Origin: Bradyrhizobium genosp. L
GTDB lineage: Bacteria > Pseudomonadota > Alphaproteobacteria > Rhizobiales > Xanthobacteraceae
Direction: 5' to 3'
Length of the DNA: 64,000 nt
NCBI RefSeq assembly: GCF_015624485.1
Contig: NZ_CP061378.1
Span: 3,534,001 to 3,598,000, forward strand
Shown here: positions 54,477 through 64,000 of the stretch, in pieces
Position numbering within the stretch: position 1 is the first letter of the stretch
Layout of the letters: each line of letters begins with the position of its first letter
Translations under genes and position numbers: made by a program
Notes under the pieces: model-generated
The model's database searches: none
The model's input: only the letters and a program-made list of their open reading frames with translations
What the model was told of the DNA's origin: nothing

Positions 54477-55922
54477 ATGAAGCCATCATGGAGGACATTT
54501 GCGCCGCTCGTGGTCTGGCTGGTGATCTATCTGATCCCGGTGCCATCGGGTTTGAACGCCAATCAGTGGCACTATTTCGCGGTGTTTGCCGCCGTCATCA
54601 CCGGCCTGATCCTGGAATCGATGCCGGTCGGTGCGGTCGGCCTGATCGGGCTGACGGTGGCCGGCGTCGGCGGCTATGTCGAGCCCGATCCGAACAAGTC
54701 GTTGCGCTGGATGCTGTCAGGCTTTTCCGAGAGCACGGTGTGGCTGATCGTCGGCGCCTTCGTGTTCTCGATCGGCTATCGCAAGAGCGGACTCGGCCGC
54801 CGCCTCGCGCTGCTGCTGGTGCGCGCGCTCGGCCGCCGCACCATTGGCCTCGGCTATGCGGTGGCGCTGTCCGATCTGGTGCTGGCGCCGGCAACGCCGT
54901 CCAACACCGCCCGATCGGGCGGCACGATCTATCCGATCGTCAGCAACATCCCGCGCATCTACGGCTCCGAGCCCGGAGCGACCGCGGGCAAGATCGGCAC
55001 CTTCGTGATGTGGACCGCATTCGCGACCACGGCGGTGACCAGTTCGCTGTTCCTGACCGCGCTGGCGCCGAATGCGGCTGCGCTCTCGATCGCCAAGAAG
55101 CTCATCAATATCGAGGTCGGCTGGTCGCAATGGTTCATCGGCTTCGCGCCGCTCGGCATCCTGCTGCTGCTCGTGGTGCCGTTGTTGAGCTACGTGGTTT
55201 GCCGGCCCGAGATCAAGGAGAGCCCGGAGATCGTCACCTGGAGCGAGAGCGAGCTCGCCAAGATGGGACCGCCGTCGCGGCATGAATGGATCATGGCCGT
55301 GCTGGTGCTGCTCGCGATGTTCTTCTGGATCTGCGGCTCCAATCCGAACATCAGCCTGCCGATCTTCGGCTCCAACTTCATCAACGCCACCACCGTGGTG
55401 TTCGTCGTCATCTCGCTGATGCTGATCACAGGGGTGATCAGCTTCGAGGACATCGTCGCCGAGAAGAGCGCGTGGGAGGTGTTCTTCTATTTCACGTCGC
55501 TGCTGACGCTGTCGTCCGGATTGAACGAGATCGGCTTCATCAAATGGGTGGCCGAAGGTTACGCAAAACCGCTGTCCGGAACATCGCCGATGATGGGCAT
55601 GATTCTGCTCGTCTCGTTCTTCTTCTGGGTCCACTATTTCTTCTCGAGCATCACCTCGCATACGGCAGCCGTGCTGCCGGTGGTGCTGGCGGTCGGCTCC
55701 AGCATTCCGGGCCTGTCGATCCAGACGTTGATGCTGCTGTGCGTCTACTCGCTTGGACTGATGGGCGTGATCTCGCCCTACGCCACCGGACCCGCGCCGA
55801 TGTATTATGGCAGCGGCTATATCGGCAAAGGCGATTTCTGGAAATTCGGGCTGATCTTTGGCGTCATCTACTTTGCGGGATTGTTGCTGATTGTGTTGCC
55901 CTGGCTGCAGGCGATCGGGTAA
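54477..55922 (+). CDS. DASS family anion (dicarboxylate) transporter
   Basis: This 481-residue inner-membrane transporter of the divalent anion:sodium symporter family is of the CitT/SLC13 type. About 11-13 helices are predicted. The two substrate/sodium motifs are present: PSNTARSGGTIYPI near residue 142 and SSITSHTAAVLPVV near 390. It starts at 54477 with AGAGGGGGA upstream; the frame is open from 54396. C4-dicarboxylate or citrate-like anions are likely substrates; the mode (symport or antiport) cannot be told. Confidence 0.88.
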   Translation: MKPSWRTFAPLVVWLVIYLIPVPSGLNANQWHYFAVFAAVITGLILESMPVGAVGLIGLTVAGVGGYVEPDPNKSLRWMLSGFSESTVWLIVGAFVFSIGYRKSGLGRRLALLLVRALGRRTIGLGYAVALSDLVLAPATPSNTARSGGTIYPIVSNIPRIYGSEPGATAGKIGTFVMWTAFATTAVTSSLFLTALAPNAAALSIAKKLINIEVGWSQWFIGFAPLGILLLLVVPLLSYVVCRPEIKESPEIVTWSESELAKMGPPSRHEWIMAVLVLLAMFFWICGSNPNISLPIFGSNFINATTVVFVVISLMLITGVISFEDIVAEKSAWEVFFYFTSLLTLSSGLNEIGFIKWVAEGYAKPLSGTSPMMGMILLVSFFFWVHYFFSSITSHTAAVLPVVLAVGSSIPGLSIQTLMLLCVYSLGLMGVISPYATGPAPMYYGSGYIGKGDFWKFGLIFGVIYFAGLLLIVLPWLQAIG

Positions 55923-56100
55923 AATTCAGGACAATCCGGCGTGAACGCTTGATCGGAGGTGCAGCAATCACCATCCTTTCCGATTGTTAAGGCGCTTTGT
56001 CGGACGGAAGTGTTCAAAATGCTCGCCTGAGTGTGGCGCGCGCGGGTTTTGGGATATACAGACCAACGCGAGCTCATTCGTTCTTCTTCGTGGGCAGAAT

Positions 56101-57405
56101 ATGGACCAGCAGCTAAAGGACCCGCCGATCATCGTGTCCGAAAAGACCGGACGCGGCCGTGTCATCCTCACGACATTGATCGTGCTGTTGTTGCTTGCCG
56201 GCATCGTCTGGTGGACACGGCAGCAGGGCGCGCCGCAGCAGGCCGGCGCCGGACGCAACAGCGCGCCGATGTCGATCGTGCCGGAGACCGTCGGCAAGGG
56301 CGACATCGGCGTCAGCCTGAACGCGCTCGGCACCGTGACCTCGCTCGCTACGGTCACGATCAAGAGCCAGATCAGCGGCTATCTGCAGAAGATCGATTTC
56401 AAGGAAGGCGACGAGGTCAAGACCGGCGACCTGATCGCCGAGATCGATCCGCGCCCCTATGAGGCGACGCTGGCGCAGGCCAAGGGTCAGCTGGCGCGCG
56501 ACGAGGCGCAGCTGAAAGGCGCCCAGGTCGATCTCACCCGTTATCAGGGGCTGGCCCAACAGAACGCGGTGCCGCGCCAGACGCTCGACACCCAGGTTGC
56601 ATTGGTCGCGCAGTACCAGGGCACGGTCGAAGCCGATCGCGCCTCGGTGCAATCCGCCGCTGTGAATCTGGCCTATTGCCATATCGTGTCGCCGATCAAC
56701 GGACGCGTCGGCCTGCGCCAGGTCGATCTCGGCAACTACGTCACACCCTCCGATTCCACCGGCCTCGTCGTGATCACGCAGCTCGAGCCGATCAGCGTGC
56801 TGTTCACGCTGCCCGAAGACAATCTGCAGGCGGTCGCCAAGCGGCTGAAGCAGGGCGCCGTGCTGCCCACAGCAGCCATCGACCGTAGCGGCGCCAATAC
56901 GCTCGCCGAGGGATCGCTGCAGACCTTCGACAGCCAGATCGATCCGACCACCGGCACGATCAAGCTGCGCGCCCAGTTCGAGAACGACAAGCGCACGCTC
57001 TATCCGAACCAGTTCGTCAACATCCGTCTGCTGCTCGATACCCACAAGGACGTCACGACGATGTCGACGGCGGGAATCCAGCGCGGCGTTCCCGGCACCT
57101 TCGTCTATCTCGTCAATGCCGACAGCACCGTGACGGTCAAGCCGGTCAAGCTCGGCGTCACCGACGGCGACCGGGTCGAGGTGGTCTCGGGCCTCAACCC
57201 CGGCGACCGCATCGTGATCGACGGCGCCGACAAGCTGCGCGAGGGTGCCAAGGTGGTGGTCCGCAATCCCGCGGATGCGGCCACGCCGGCCGGCGCGGCG
57301 AAGGGGGCTGCCAAGGGCGACGCCAAAGGAGACGCCAAGGGGGCTGACCCCGACAAAGGTGGAGGCGGCAAGCGCAAGCGCGCCGAAGACGGGCCGAAGC
57401 AATGA
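56101..57405 (+). CDS. RND efflux periplasmic adaptor (MdtA-like)
   Basis: This 434-residue membrane-fusion protein has an N-terminal signal anchor ([18 protein letters not shown], about 20-37). A lipoyl/barrel-sandwich domain ([39 protein letters not shown]) is followed by an alpha-hairpin and beta-barrel, and an Ala/Gly/Lys/Asp-rich C-terminal tail. The start at 56101 excludes an implausible Cys-rich extension. It overlaps the next gene by 4 bases (ATGA) and belongs to a three-component operon. Confidence 0.93.
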   Translation: MDQQLKDPPIIVSEKTGRGRVILTTLIVLLLLAGIVWWTRQQGAPQQAGAGRNSAPMSIVPETVGKGDIGVSLNALGTVTSLATVTIKSQISGYLQKIDFKEGDEVKTGDLIAEIDPRPYEATLAQAKGQLARDEAQLKGAQVDLTRYQGLAQQNAVPRQTLDTQVALVAQYQGTVEADRASVQSAAVNLAYCHIVSPINGRVGLRQVDLGNYVTPSDSTGLVVITQLEPISVLFTLPEDNLQAVAKRLKQGAVLPTAAIDRSGANTLAEGSLQTFDSQIDPTTGTIKLRAQFENDKRTLYPNQFVNIRLLLDTHKDVTTMSTAGIQRGVPGTFVYLVNADSTVTVKPVKLGVTDGDRVEVVSGLNPGDRIVIDGADKLREGAKVVVRNPADAATPAGAAKGAAKGDAKGDAKGADPDKGGGGKRKRAEDGPKQ

Positions 57406-60400
57406 ACCCGTCGCGGCCATTCATCCTGCGGCCGGTGGCGACGACCCTGCTGATGATCGCCATCATGCTGTCGGGCATGCTGGCGTTCAGATTTCTCCCG
57501 GTCGCGGCGTTGCCTGAGGTCGATTATCCGACCATCCAGGTGCAGACCTTCTATCCCGGCGCCAGTCCCGACGTGATGACGTCGTCGGTGACGGCACCGC
57601 TCGAGGTGCAGTTCGGCCAGATGCCGAACCTGAACCAGATGAGCTCGGTGAGCTCGGCCGGCGCCTCCGTCATCACCTTGCAGTTTGGCCTCTCGATCTC
57701 GCTCGACGTCGCCGAGCAGGAGGTGCAGGCCGCGATCAACGCCGCCGGCAATCTGTTGCCGTCGGACCTGCCGGCCCCGCCGATCTACGCCAAGGTCAAT
57801 CCGGCCGACGCGCCGATCCTCACCCTCGGCCTGACCTCGAAGACGATGCCGCTGACGCAGGTCGAGGATTTCGTCGATACCCGCCTGGCGCAGAAGATCT
57901 CGCAGCTTGCTGGCGTCGGCCTCGTCAGCATCAGCGGCGGCCAGCGGCCCGCGGTGCGGATCCAGGCCGACATCCGCAAGCTCGCGGCCTACGGCCTCAA
58001 TATCGACGATCTACGCACCACGCTCGGCAACGCCAACGTCAACACGCCGAAGGGCAATTTCGACGGCCCGATGCGGGCCTACACGATCAACGCCAACGAC
58101 CAGATCCGCAACGCCGCCGACTACAGCTCGCTGATCATCGCCTACAAGAACGGCTCGCCGGTTCGGCTCAGCGACGTCGGCAACGTCGTCGACGGCGCGC
58201 AGAACGACAAGCTCGGCGCCTGGATGAACGAGACGCCGGCGATCATCCTCAACATCCAGCGCCAGCCCGGCGCCAACGTGATCTCGGTGGTCGAGGGTAT
58301 CAAGGCGCTGTTGCCGCAGCTGCAGGCGACGCTGCCGGCCGCGATTTCGCTCGACGTCCTGACCGACCGCACCGTGACGATCCGGGCCTCGGTCCGCGAC
58401 GTCGAATACGAATTGTCGCTCGCGGTGGTCCTCGTCGTGCTCGTGATCTTCGTGTTCCTGCGCTCGACCCGCGCCACCTTGATCCCGAGCCTGTCGGTGC
58501 CGCTGTCGCTGGTCGGCACCTTGGGCGCGATGTATCTGTTCGGCTTCAGCCTGAACAATCTGTCGCTGATGGCGCTGACGGTCGCGACCGGATTCGTGGT
58601 CGACGACGCCATCGTCGTGATCGAGAACATCTCGCGCTACATCGAGGAAGGCGAGACGCCGTTGGAGGCGGCGCTGCGCGGCTCCGAGCAGATCGGCTTC
58701 ACCATCATCTCGCTGACGGTGTCGCTGATCGCGGTGCTGATCCCCTTGCTGTTCATGGGCGACGTGGTCGGCCGCCTGTTCCGCGAATTCGCCATCACGC
58801 TCTCGGTGACGATCCTGATCTCCGCCGTGGTGTCGCTGACCCTGGTGCCGATGGCCTGCGCCAAGCTGTTGAAGCCGGAGAGCGCGGCGCGCGAGAACGC
58901 CTTTCAGCGGCTCAGCCGGGAAGGGTTCGACCACGTCATTGCGATCTACGGCAGGATGCTCAATTGGGTGCTGGACCGCCAGACCTTCGTGCTCTTGATC
59001 GCGCTCGGGACTTTCGGCCTCACCGCGTGGCTCTACATCATCATCCCCAAGGGCTTCTTTCCGCTGCAGGACACCGGCGTGATCCAGGCGATCTCGGAGG
59101 CGCCGCAATCGGTCTCCTATGCCGCGATGGCCGAACGCCAGCAGCAGCTTGCGAGCGCGATCCTCAGGGATCCCGATGTCGACAGCCTGTCGTCCTTCAT
59201 CGGCGTCGACGGCACCAACACCACGCTCAACTCGGGCCGCATCCTGATCAACCTCAAGCCGCATGAGCAGCGCAAATCCGGCGTCGCGGCCGTGATGGAC
59301 CGGATCAAGGCCGCCACCGCAGAGCTCACCGGCATCACGCTCTACATGCAGCCGGTGCAGGACCTCACCATCGAAGGCACGGTGAGCCGGACGCAGTACC
59401 AGTTCATCCTGCAGGATGCCGATCCGGCACAGCTTGCGGAATGGGCGCCGAAGCTCGTCGACAAGCTGCGTGAGTTGCCGGAGCTCAGCGATGTCTCCAG
59501 CGACATCTCAGCCCAGGGGCTCTCGGTGTTCGTCGGGATCGACCGCGACCAGGCGGCGCGGTTCGGCATCACGCCGGCGACGGTCGACAATGCGCTCTAC
59601 GATTCCTACGGCCAACGCATCGTCTCGACCATCTTCACCAATTCGAACCAGTATCGGGTGATCCTGGAGGCCGATCCGTCGCTGCAGAACTCGCTGGATT
59701 CGCTGTCCTCGATCTATTTGCCGTCGTCGGTGGGCTCGACGCCGGTGCCGTTGTCGGTGATGACCAAGATGCGGGTCGAGACGGCGCCGCTGCAAGTCTC
59801 ACATCTCGGTCAGTTCCCGTCAGCGACGATCTCGTTCAACCTGGCGCCGGGCGCAGCGCTCGGGGCGGCGGTCGATGCGATCAAGCAGGCCCAGATCGAC
59901 ATCAACCAGCCGCTCGGCATCATCACGAGCTTCCAGGGCGCGGCGCTGGCGTTCCAATCGTCGCTCTCCAACCAGCTGTTCCTGATCCTGGCGGCGATCA
60001 TCACCGTCTACATCGTGCTCGGCGTACTCTACGAGAGCTTCATCCATCCGCTCACCATCCTCTCGACGCTGCCGTCGGCCGGCATCGGCGCGCTGCTGGC
60101 GCTGATGCTGGCCAAGCAGGACCTCACCATTGTCGCGATCATCGGCATCATCCTCTTGATCGGCATCGTCAAGAAGAACGCGATCATGATGATCGACTTC
60201 GCGCTCGATGCCGAGCGCAACGAGGGCAAGCCGCCGCGCGAGGCGATCTACCAGGCCTGCCTGCTGCGCTTCCGCCCGATCATCATGACGACGATGGCCG
60301 CGGTGCTCGGCGCGCTGCCGCTGATGATCGGCACCGGCGCGGGCTCCGAATTGCGGCACCCGCTCGGCATCTCGATCGTCGGCGGTCTCTTGGTGAGCCA

Positions 60401-60509
60401 GTTGCTGACGCTGTTCACGACGCCGGTGATCTATCTCTGGTTCGATCGCATCGCGCTGCGATTTGCCGGGCGGCCGGGCGAGGTCGGCGAGGCGCACGGG
60501 TCACATTGA
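57402..60509 (+). CDS. RND multidrug efflux pump, MdtB-like
   Basis: This 1035-residue inner-membrane proton antiporter has twelve helices and two large periplasmic loops, of normal length. The TM4 acidic proton-relay pair Asp401-Asp402 is visible in [22 protein letters not shown]-terminal [25 protein letters not shown] is standard. With the following pump it forms an MdtB/MdtC-like pair expected to make a heterotrimer. Substrates in homologues include bile salts and novobiocin; here unknown. Confidence 0.93.
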   Translation: MNPSRPFILRPVATTLLMIAIMLSGMLAFRFLPVAALPEVDYPTIQVQTFYPGASPDVMTSSVTAPLEVQFGQMPNLNQMSSVSSAGASVITLQFGLSISLDVAEQEVQAAINAAGNLLPSDLPAPPIYAKVNPADAPILTLGLTSKTMPLTQVEDFVDTRLAQKISQLAGVGLVSISGGQRPAVRIQADIRKLAAYGLNIDDLRTTLGNANVNTPKGNFDGPMRAYTINANDQIRNAADYSSLIIAYKNGSPVRLSDVGNVVDGAQNDKLGAWMNETPAIILNIQRQPGANVISVVEGIKALLPQLQATLPAAISLDVLTDRTVTIRASVRDVEYELSLAVVLVVLVIFVFLRSTRATLIPSLSVPLSLVGTLGAMYLFGFSLNNLSLMALTVATGFVVDDAIVVIENISRYIEEGETPLEAALRGSEQIGFTIISLTVSLIAVLIPLLFMGDVVGRLFREFAITLSVTILISAVVSLTLVPMACAKLLKPESAARENAFQRLSREGFDHVIAIYGRMLNWVLDRQTFVLLIALGTFGLTAWLYIIIPKGFFPLQDTGVIQAISEAPQSVSYAAMAERQQQLASAILRDPDVDSLSSFIGVDGTNTTLNSGRILINLKPHEQRKSGVAAVMDRIKAATAELTGITLYMQPVQDLTIEGTVSRTQYQFILQDADPAQLAEWAPKLVDKLRELPELSDVSSDISAQGLSVFVGIDRDQAARFGITPATVDNALYDSYGQRIVSTIFTNSNQYRVILEADPSLQNSLDSLSSIYLPSSVGSTPVPLSVMTKMRVETAPLQVSHLGQFPSATISFNLAPGAALGAAVDAIKQAQIDINQPLGIITSFQGAALAFQSSLSNQLFLILAAIITVYIVLGVLYESFIHPLTILSTLPSAGIGALLALMLAKQDLTIVAIIGIILLIGIVKKNAIMMIDFALDAERNEGKPPREAIYQACLLRFRPIIMTTMAAVLGALPLMIGTGAGSELRHPLGISIVGGLLVSQLLTLFTTPVIYLWFDRIALRFAGRPGEVGEAHGSH

Positions 60510-60512
60510 ACC

Positions 60513-63500
60513 ATGGATCCGTCAACACCCTTCATCCGGCGGCCGGTCGCCACGACGCTGTTGACGATCGGGCTCGCTGCTGCCGGGGCGGTGGCGTTCT
60601 TCAAGCTGCCGGTATCGCCGCTGCCACAGGTGGATTTCCCGACCATCTCGGTGCAGGCGACGCTGCCCGGCGCCAGCCCGCAGGATGTCGCCACCACGGT
60701 TGCCAGCCCGCTGGAGCGGCATCTCGGCCAGATCGCCGACGTCACGGAAATGACGTCGTCGAGCTCGGTCGGCCAGACCCGGATCACGCTGCAGTTCGGT
60801 CTCAACCGTGACATCAACGGCGCCGCGCGTGACGTGCAGGCCGCGATCAACGCCGCGCGCGCCGATTTGCCGACCAGCCTCCGCAGCAATCCGACCTACC
60901 GCAAGGTCAACCCGGCCGATGCGCCGATCCTGATCCTGACGCTGACGTCGGATACGCTGACCCGTGGCGATCTCTATGACGCCGCCTCGACCGTGCTGGC
61001 GCAAAAGCTGTCGCAGGTCGAGGGTATCGGCGAGGTCGTGGTCGGCGGCAGCTCGCTGCCGGCGGTCCGCGTCGATCTGATCCCGCAGGCACTCTACAAA
61101 TACGGCATCGGGCTGGAGGACGTTCGCGCCGCGCTGTCCAATGCCAACGCCCACAGCCCGAAGGGCGGCATCGATGTCGGCGATCAACGCTTCCAGGTCT
61201 ATGCCAACGACCAGGCCAACAAGGCCGACGATTACAAATCGCTGGTGGTGGCCTATCGGAACGGCGCGGCGGTTCACCTCTCCGATGTCGGCGAGGTGAC
61301 CGACGGGGTCGAGAACCTGCGCAATGCCGGCCTTGCCAACGGCAAGCCGGCGGTGCTGATCATCCTCTACCGGCAGCCCAACGCCAACATCATCTCGACC
61401 GTCGACCTGGTGAAGGCGCTGATGCCGCAGCTCAGGGCGTCGGTGTCTCCCGCGATCGACATCGGGCTGGCAGTCGACCGTTCGACTACCATCCGCACCT
61501 CGCTGCGCGACGTGGAACGAACCCTGATCCTCGCCGTGCTGCTGGTCATCATCGTGGTGTTCGCTTTCCTGCGCAATGTGCGCGCGACCTTCATCCCTGT
61601 TGTCGCGGTCTCGGTGTCGCTGGTCGCGACCTTCGGCGTGATGTATCTGATCGGCTACAGCCTGGATAATCTGTCGCTGATGGCGCTGACGGTCGCGACC
61701 GGATTCGTGGTCGACGACGCCATCGTGGTGCTGGAGAACGTCACCCGCTACATCGAGGAGGGGATGAGCCCGCTTCAGGCGGCGCTCAAGGGCGCCAACG
61801 AGGTCGGTTTCACCGTGCTGTCGATGAGCATCTCGCTGATCGCAGTATTCATCCCGATCCTGCTGATGGGCGGCATCGTCGGCCGCCTGTTCCGCGAATT
61901 CGCGATGACGATCTCGATCTCGATCCTGATCTCGCTCGCCGTCTCGCTCGCGACGACGCCGATGATGTGCGCGGTGCTGCTCAAGCCGGAGACCGGGCAG
62001 GGCCATGGACGGCTCTATTGGGCCAGCGAACGCTTCTTCGAGGCGATGCTGAGCTTTTACCGTCGGACGCTGACCGCGGCGCTGGAGCATCCGGTGTCGG
62101 TCATGGTGATCCTGGCCGCGGTGCTCGGCCTCAATTTCTATCTCTACAGCGTGATTCCGAAAGGCTTCTTCCCGCAGCAGGATACCGGACGGCTCACCGG
62201 CTCGATCCAGGCCGACCAGAGCGTGTCGTTTCAATTGATGCAGCAGAAGCTGGCGCAGTTCGTCGGCATCATCAAGAAGGACCCGGCCGTGGAGACCGTG
62301 GTCGGCTTCACCGGAGGCGGGCAGACCAATTCCGGCTTCGTCTTCGTGTCGCTGTTGCCGCTCGACCAGCGCAAGCTCAGCGCCGACGGGGTGATCTCGC
62401 GGCTACGGCGGGAGATGTCGGTGGTACCCGGCGCCAGCCTGTTCCTGCAGGCCGTGCAGGACATCCGCGTCGGCGGACGGCAATCCAACGCGCAATATCA
62501 GTTCACGTTGCAGGGCACGACGCTGGAGGAGCTCAACGAATGGTCGCCGAAGATCGCGGCGGCCTTGCAGCGCGATCCTGATCTCACCGACGTCAACAGC
62601 GACCAGCAGAACAAGGGCCTGGAATCCGACCTTGTGATCGATCGCGACGCGGCAGCGCGGCTCGGCGTCAATGTCAGCCAGATCGACAACACGCTCTATG
62701 ACGCGTTCGGGCAGCGTCAGGTGTCGACGATCTATGTCGCGCGCAACCAGTACCACGTCATCATGGAGGTCGCGCCGCGCTACTGGCAGAACCCGGAAAC
62801 GCTCAAGGACGTCTACATCAGCACGTCAGGCGCATCGGTCGGCGGATCGCAGTCGACCAATGCGGTGGCGGGGACCGTGGTCGCATCCGGGACGGCGAGC
62901 GCGGCCAGTTCGGCCAATGCCCAGGCGGCGCGCAACCAGGCCAACAATTCGATCGGCGCGACCGGCAAGGGCGTCGCCTCGACCGGTGCGGCGGTCAGCA
63001 CCAGTGCCGAGACCATGATCCCGCTGTCGGCGGTGGCCAGTTTCAAGCAGGGCGCCACCCCGCTTGCGGTCAATCACCAGGGGCTGCTGGTCGCCAACAC
63101 CATCTCGTTCAACCTGGCGCCGAATGTCTCGCTGAGTGCGGCAGTCACGAGCATCGAGGCGGCCATGAACCGGATCGGCGTCCCGGCCACGATCCGCGGC
63201 ACGTTCCAGGGCACGGCCAAGGCGTTCCAGGATTCCCTCAACAACCAGCCGTTCCTAATCCTGGCGGCGCTGGTGACGATCTATATCGTGCTCGGTGTGT
63301 TGTACGAGAGCTACATCCATCCGCTGACGATCCTGTCTACATTGCCTTCGGCAGGAGTGGGTGCGCTGCTTGCGTTGATGGCGTTCAAGACCGAGTTCAG
63401 CATCATGGCGCTGATCGGGGTCATCCTGCTGATCGGGATCGTGAAGAAGAACGCCATCATGATGATCGACTTTGCGCTGGAGGCGGAACGCGGGCGCGGG

Positions 63501-63803
63501 CTGGAGCCGCTCGACGCCATCCGCGAAGCCTGCCTGCTGCGCTTCCGCCCCATCATGATGACGACGATGGCCGCGCTGCTCGGCGCCGTGCCGCTGGCGA
63601 TCGGGATGGGCGACGGCGGCGAATTGCGGCAGCCGCTTGGCATCGCCATCGTCGGCGGCTTGATCCTGAGCCAGGTGCTGACGCTCTATACGACGCCGGT
63701 GATCTATCTCTATCTCGACCGGTTCCGCCTGTGGGCGCAGCGCGCAAGGCGCGGCGGCAGGGTTGGACGGGTTTCCGGGTCTTCTCTCCAGGCGGGCGAG
63801 TGA
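60513..63803 (+). CDS. RND multidrug efflux pump, MdtC-like, with Ala/Ser-rich insertion
   Basis: This 1096-residue RND pump is the partner of the preceding gene. The TM4 Asp pair is at 401-402. Relative to its paralogue it carries an insertion at about residues 774-832, made of small residues (for example GTVVASGTASAASSANAQAA), in the position where the paralogue has a short [10 protein letters not shown] loop. That is in the second periplasmic domain, before LSAVASFKQG. The C-terminal helices and [18 protein letters not shown] are normal. It starts three bases after the first pump and is followed immediately by the outer-membrane factor gene. Confidence 0.93.
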   Translation: MDPSTPFIRRPVATTLLTIGLAAAGAVAFFKLPVSPLPQVDFPTISVQATLPGASPQDVATTVASPLERHLGQIADVTEMTSSSSVGQTRITLQFGLNRDINGAARDVQAAINAARADLPTSLRSNPTYRKVNPADAPILILTLTSDTLTRGDLYDAASTVLAQKLSQVEGIGEVVVGGSSLPAVRVDLIPQALYKYGIGLEDVRAALSNANAHSPKGGIDVGDQRFQVYANDQANKADDYKSLVVAYRNGAAVHLSDVGEVTDGVENLRNAGLANGKPAVLIILYRQPNANIISTVDLVKALMPQLRASVSPAIDIGLAVDRSTTIRTSLRDVERTLILAVLLVIIVVFAFLRNVRATFIPVVAVSVSLVATFGVMYLIGYSLDNLSLMALTVATGFVVDDAIVVLENVTRYIEEGMSPLQAALKGANEVGFTVLSMSISLIAVFIPILLMGGIVGRLFREFAMTISISILISLAVSLATTPMMCAVLLKPETGQGHGRLYWASERFFEAMLSFYRRTLTAALEHPVSVMVILAAVLGLNFYLYSVIPKGFFPQQDTGRLTGSIQADQSVSFQLMQQKLAQFVGIIKKDPAVETVVGFTGGGQTNSGFVFVSLLPLDQRKLSADGVISRLRREMSVVPGASLFLQAVQDIRVGGRQSNAQYQFTLQGTTLEELNEWSPKIAAALQRDPDLTDVNSDQQNKGLESDLVIDRDAAARLGVNVSQIDNTLYDAFGQRQVSTIYVARNQYHVIMEVAPRYWQNPETLKDVYISTSGASVGGSQSTNAVAGTVVASGTASAASSANAQAARNQANNSIGATGKGVASTGAAVSTSAETMIPLSAVASFKQGATPLAVNHQGLLVANTISFNLAPNVSLSAAVTSIEAAMNRIGVPATIRGTFQGTAKAFQDSLNNQPFLILAALVTIYIVLGVLYESYIHPLTILSTLPSAGVGALLALMAFKTEFSIMALIGVILLIGIVKKNAIMMIDFALEAERGRGLEPLDAIREACLLRFRPIMMTTMAALLGAVPLAIGMGDGGELRQPLGIAIVGGLILSQVLTLYTTPVIYLYLDRFRLWAQRARRGGRVGRVSGSSLQAGE

Positions 63804-64000
63804 ATGCCGACAGTGGTGGCGTTGCGGAGGTTTCAAGTGTTGGGGAAAGCGGTCCGTTTCCCGCGTATGCGCGCGCCCGGTTTCGGCAGGCGGGCCTCGC
63901 TGGTGACGATGCTAGGCGTCGGCCTCGGGCTGTCGGGCTGCATCCCGGGCTCGGACCGGCCCGATCTCAATCTCGAAGTGCCGGCGAGCTACAAGACCGC
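63804..64000 (+). CDS. Outer-membrane efflux lipoprotein, NodT/OprM-like (3' cut by window)
   Basis: The first 65 codons begin at the ATG directly after the pump stop. The N-terminus is basic (MPTVVALRRF through RRAS), followed by a hydrophobic stretch and the lipobox LSGC, then IPGSDRPDLNLEVPASYK, the usual lead-in of the outer-membrane factors that complete RND efflux systems. The remainder is beyond the window. Confidence 0.8.
   Translation, partial: MPTVVALRRFQVLGKAVRFPRMRAPGFGRRASLVTMLGVGLGLSGCIPGSDRPDLNLEVPASYKT

Noticed and set aside
1..64000. CRISPR arrays, prophage or transposase genes
   Set aside because: No regular short repeats with spacers, and no integrase, transposase or phage structural genes were recognised; the repeats seen are short intergenic inverted repeats.

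Overview
The window is high-GC chromosomal DNA from an alphaproteobacterium, most probably Bradyrhizobium or a close relative in the Nitrobacteraceae. The evidence is a GapR/DUF2312 protein, a B12-dependent ribonucleotide reductase, the NDUFA12 / DUF2155 / aat gene set, an ExoD protein, and several intergenic inverted repeats of the kind scattered through Bradyrhizobium genomes. No rRNA, tRNA, CRISPR array, prophage or transposase gene was seen.

Region 1 (about 1-27 kb) is a surface and secretion locus. It holds the 3' part of a very large filamentous-haemagglutinin-like exoprotein, an FkbM methyltransferase, two paralogous secreted PstS-like proteins with a shared upstream motif, a TPR-GT41 (SPINDLY/OGT-like) glycosyltransferase, a second TPR glycosyltransferase-like protein, a FecI-type ECF sigma factor, a divergent prepilin peptidase, and a compact type II secretion operon gspE-F-H-I-J-K-L-M. 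That operon has no gspC, gspD or gspG in the window. A small secreted cysteine-containing protein and a UDP-glucuronate decarboxylase follow. The combination recalls the Pseudomonas aeruginosa vre-hxc-pdt locus (FecI-like sigma, T2SS, phosphate-binding-like substrate, TPS exoprotein), with protein glycosylation genes added.

Region 2 (27-32.3 kb) is housekeeping or peripheral metabolism: an LLM flavin oxidoreductase, a coiled-coil membrane protein, ExoD, a fatty acyl desaturase, an orphan branched-chain-type substrate-binding protein, and gapR.

Region 3 (32.4-36.4 kb) is a single 1310-residue gene of visibly different base composition. It appears to combine a restriction-endonuclease-like N-terminus, a TPR superhelix, a GreA/B-C-terminal-like domain and a C-terminal PIN nuclease domain. 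It abuts a truncated palindromic repeat between gapR and nrdJ and is the best candidate for a poorly described conflict or defence system.

Region 4 (36.6-46.4 kb) holds nrdJ with a long hairpin-rich upstream region, a DMT exporter, a response regulator with a hybrid histidine kinase, a glycine-rich secreted protein and the complex I accessory subunit NDUFA12.

Region 5 (46.4-52.3 kb) separates NDUFA12 from DUF2155-aat, genes that I recall as neighbours in relatives. It carries a structured leader with a terminator, a VOC protein, a divergent isonitrile-hydratase-like protein and GlxA regulator pair, an ion antiporter, an alpha/beta hydrolase and an SDR.

Region 6 (52.5-64 kb) has DUF2155, aat, a DASS transporter and an MdtABC-like tripartite efflux operon: an adaptor, two RND pumps, and the start of an outer-membrane factor lipoprotein cut by the window end.
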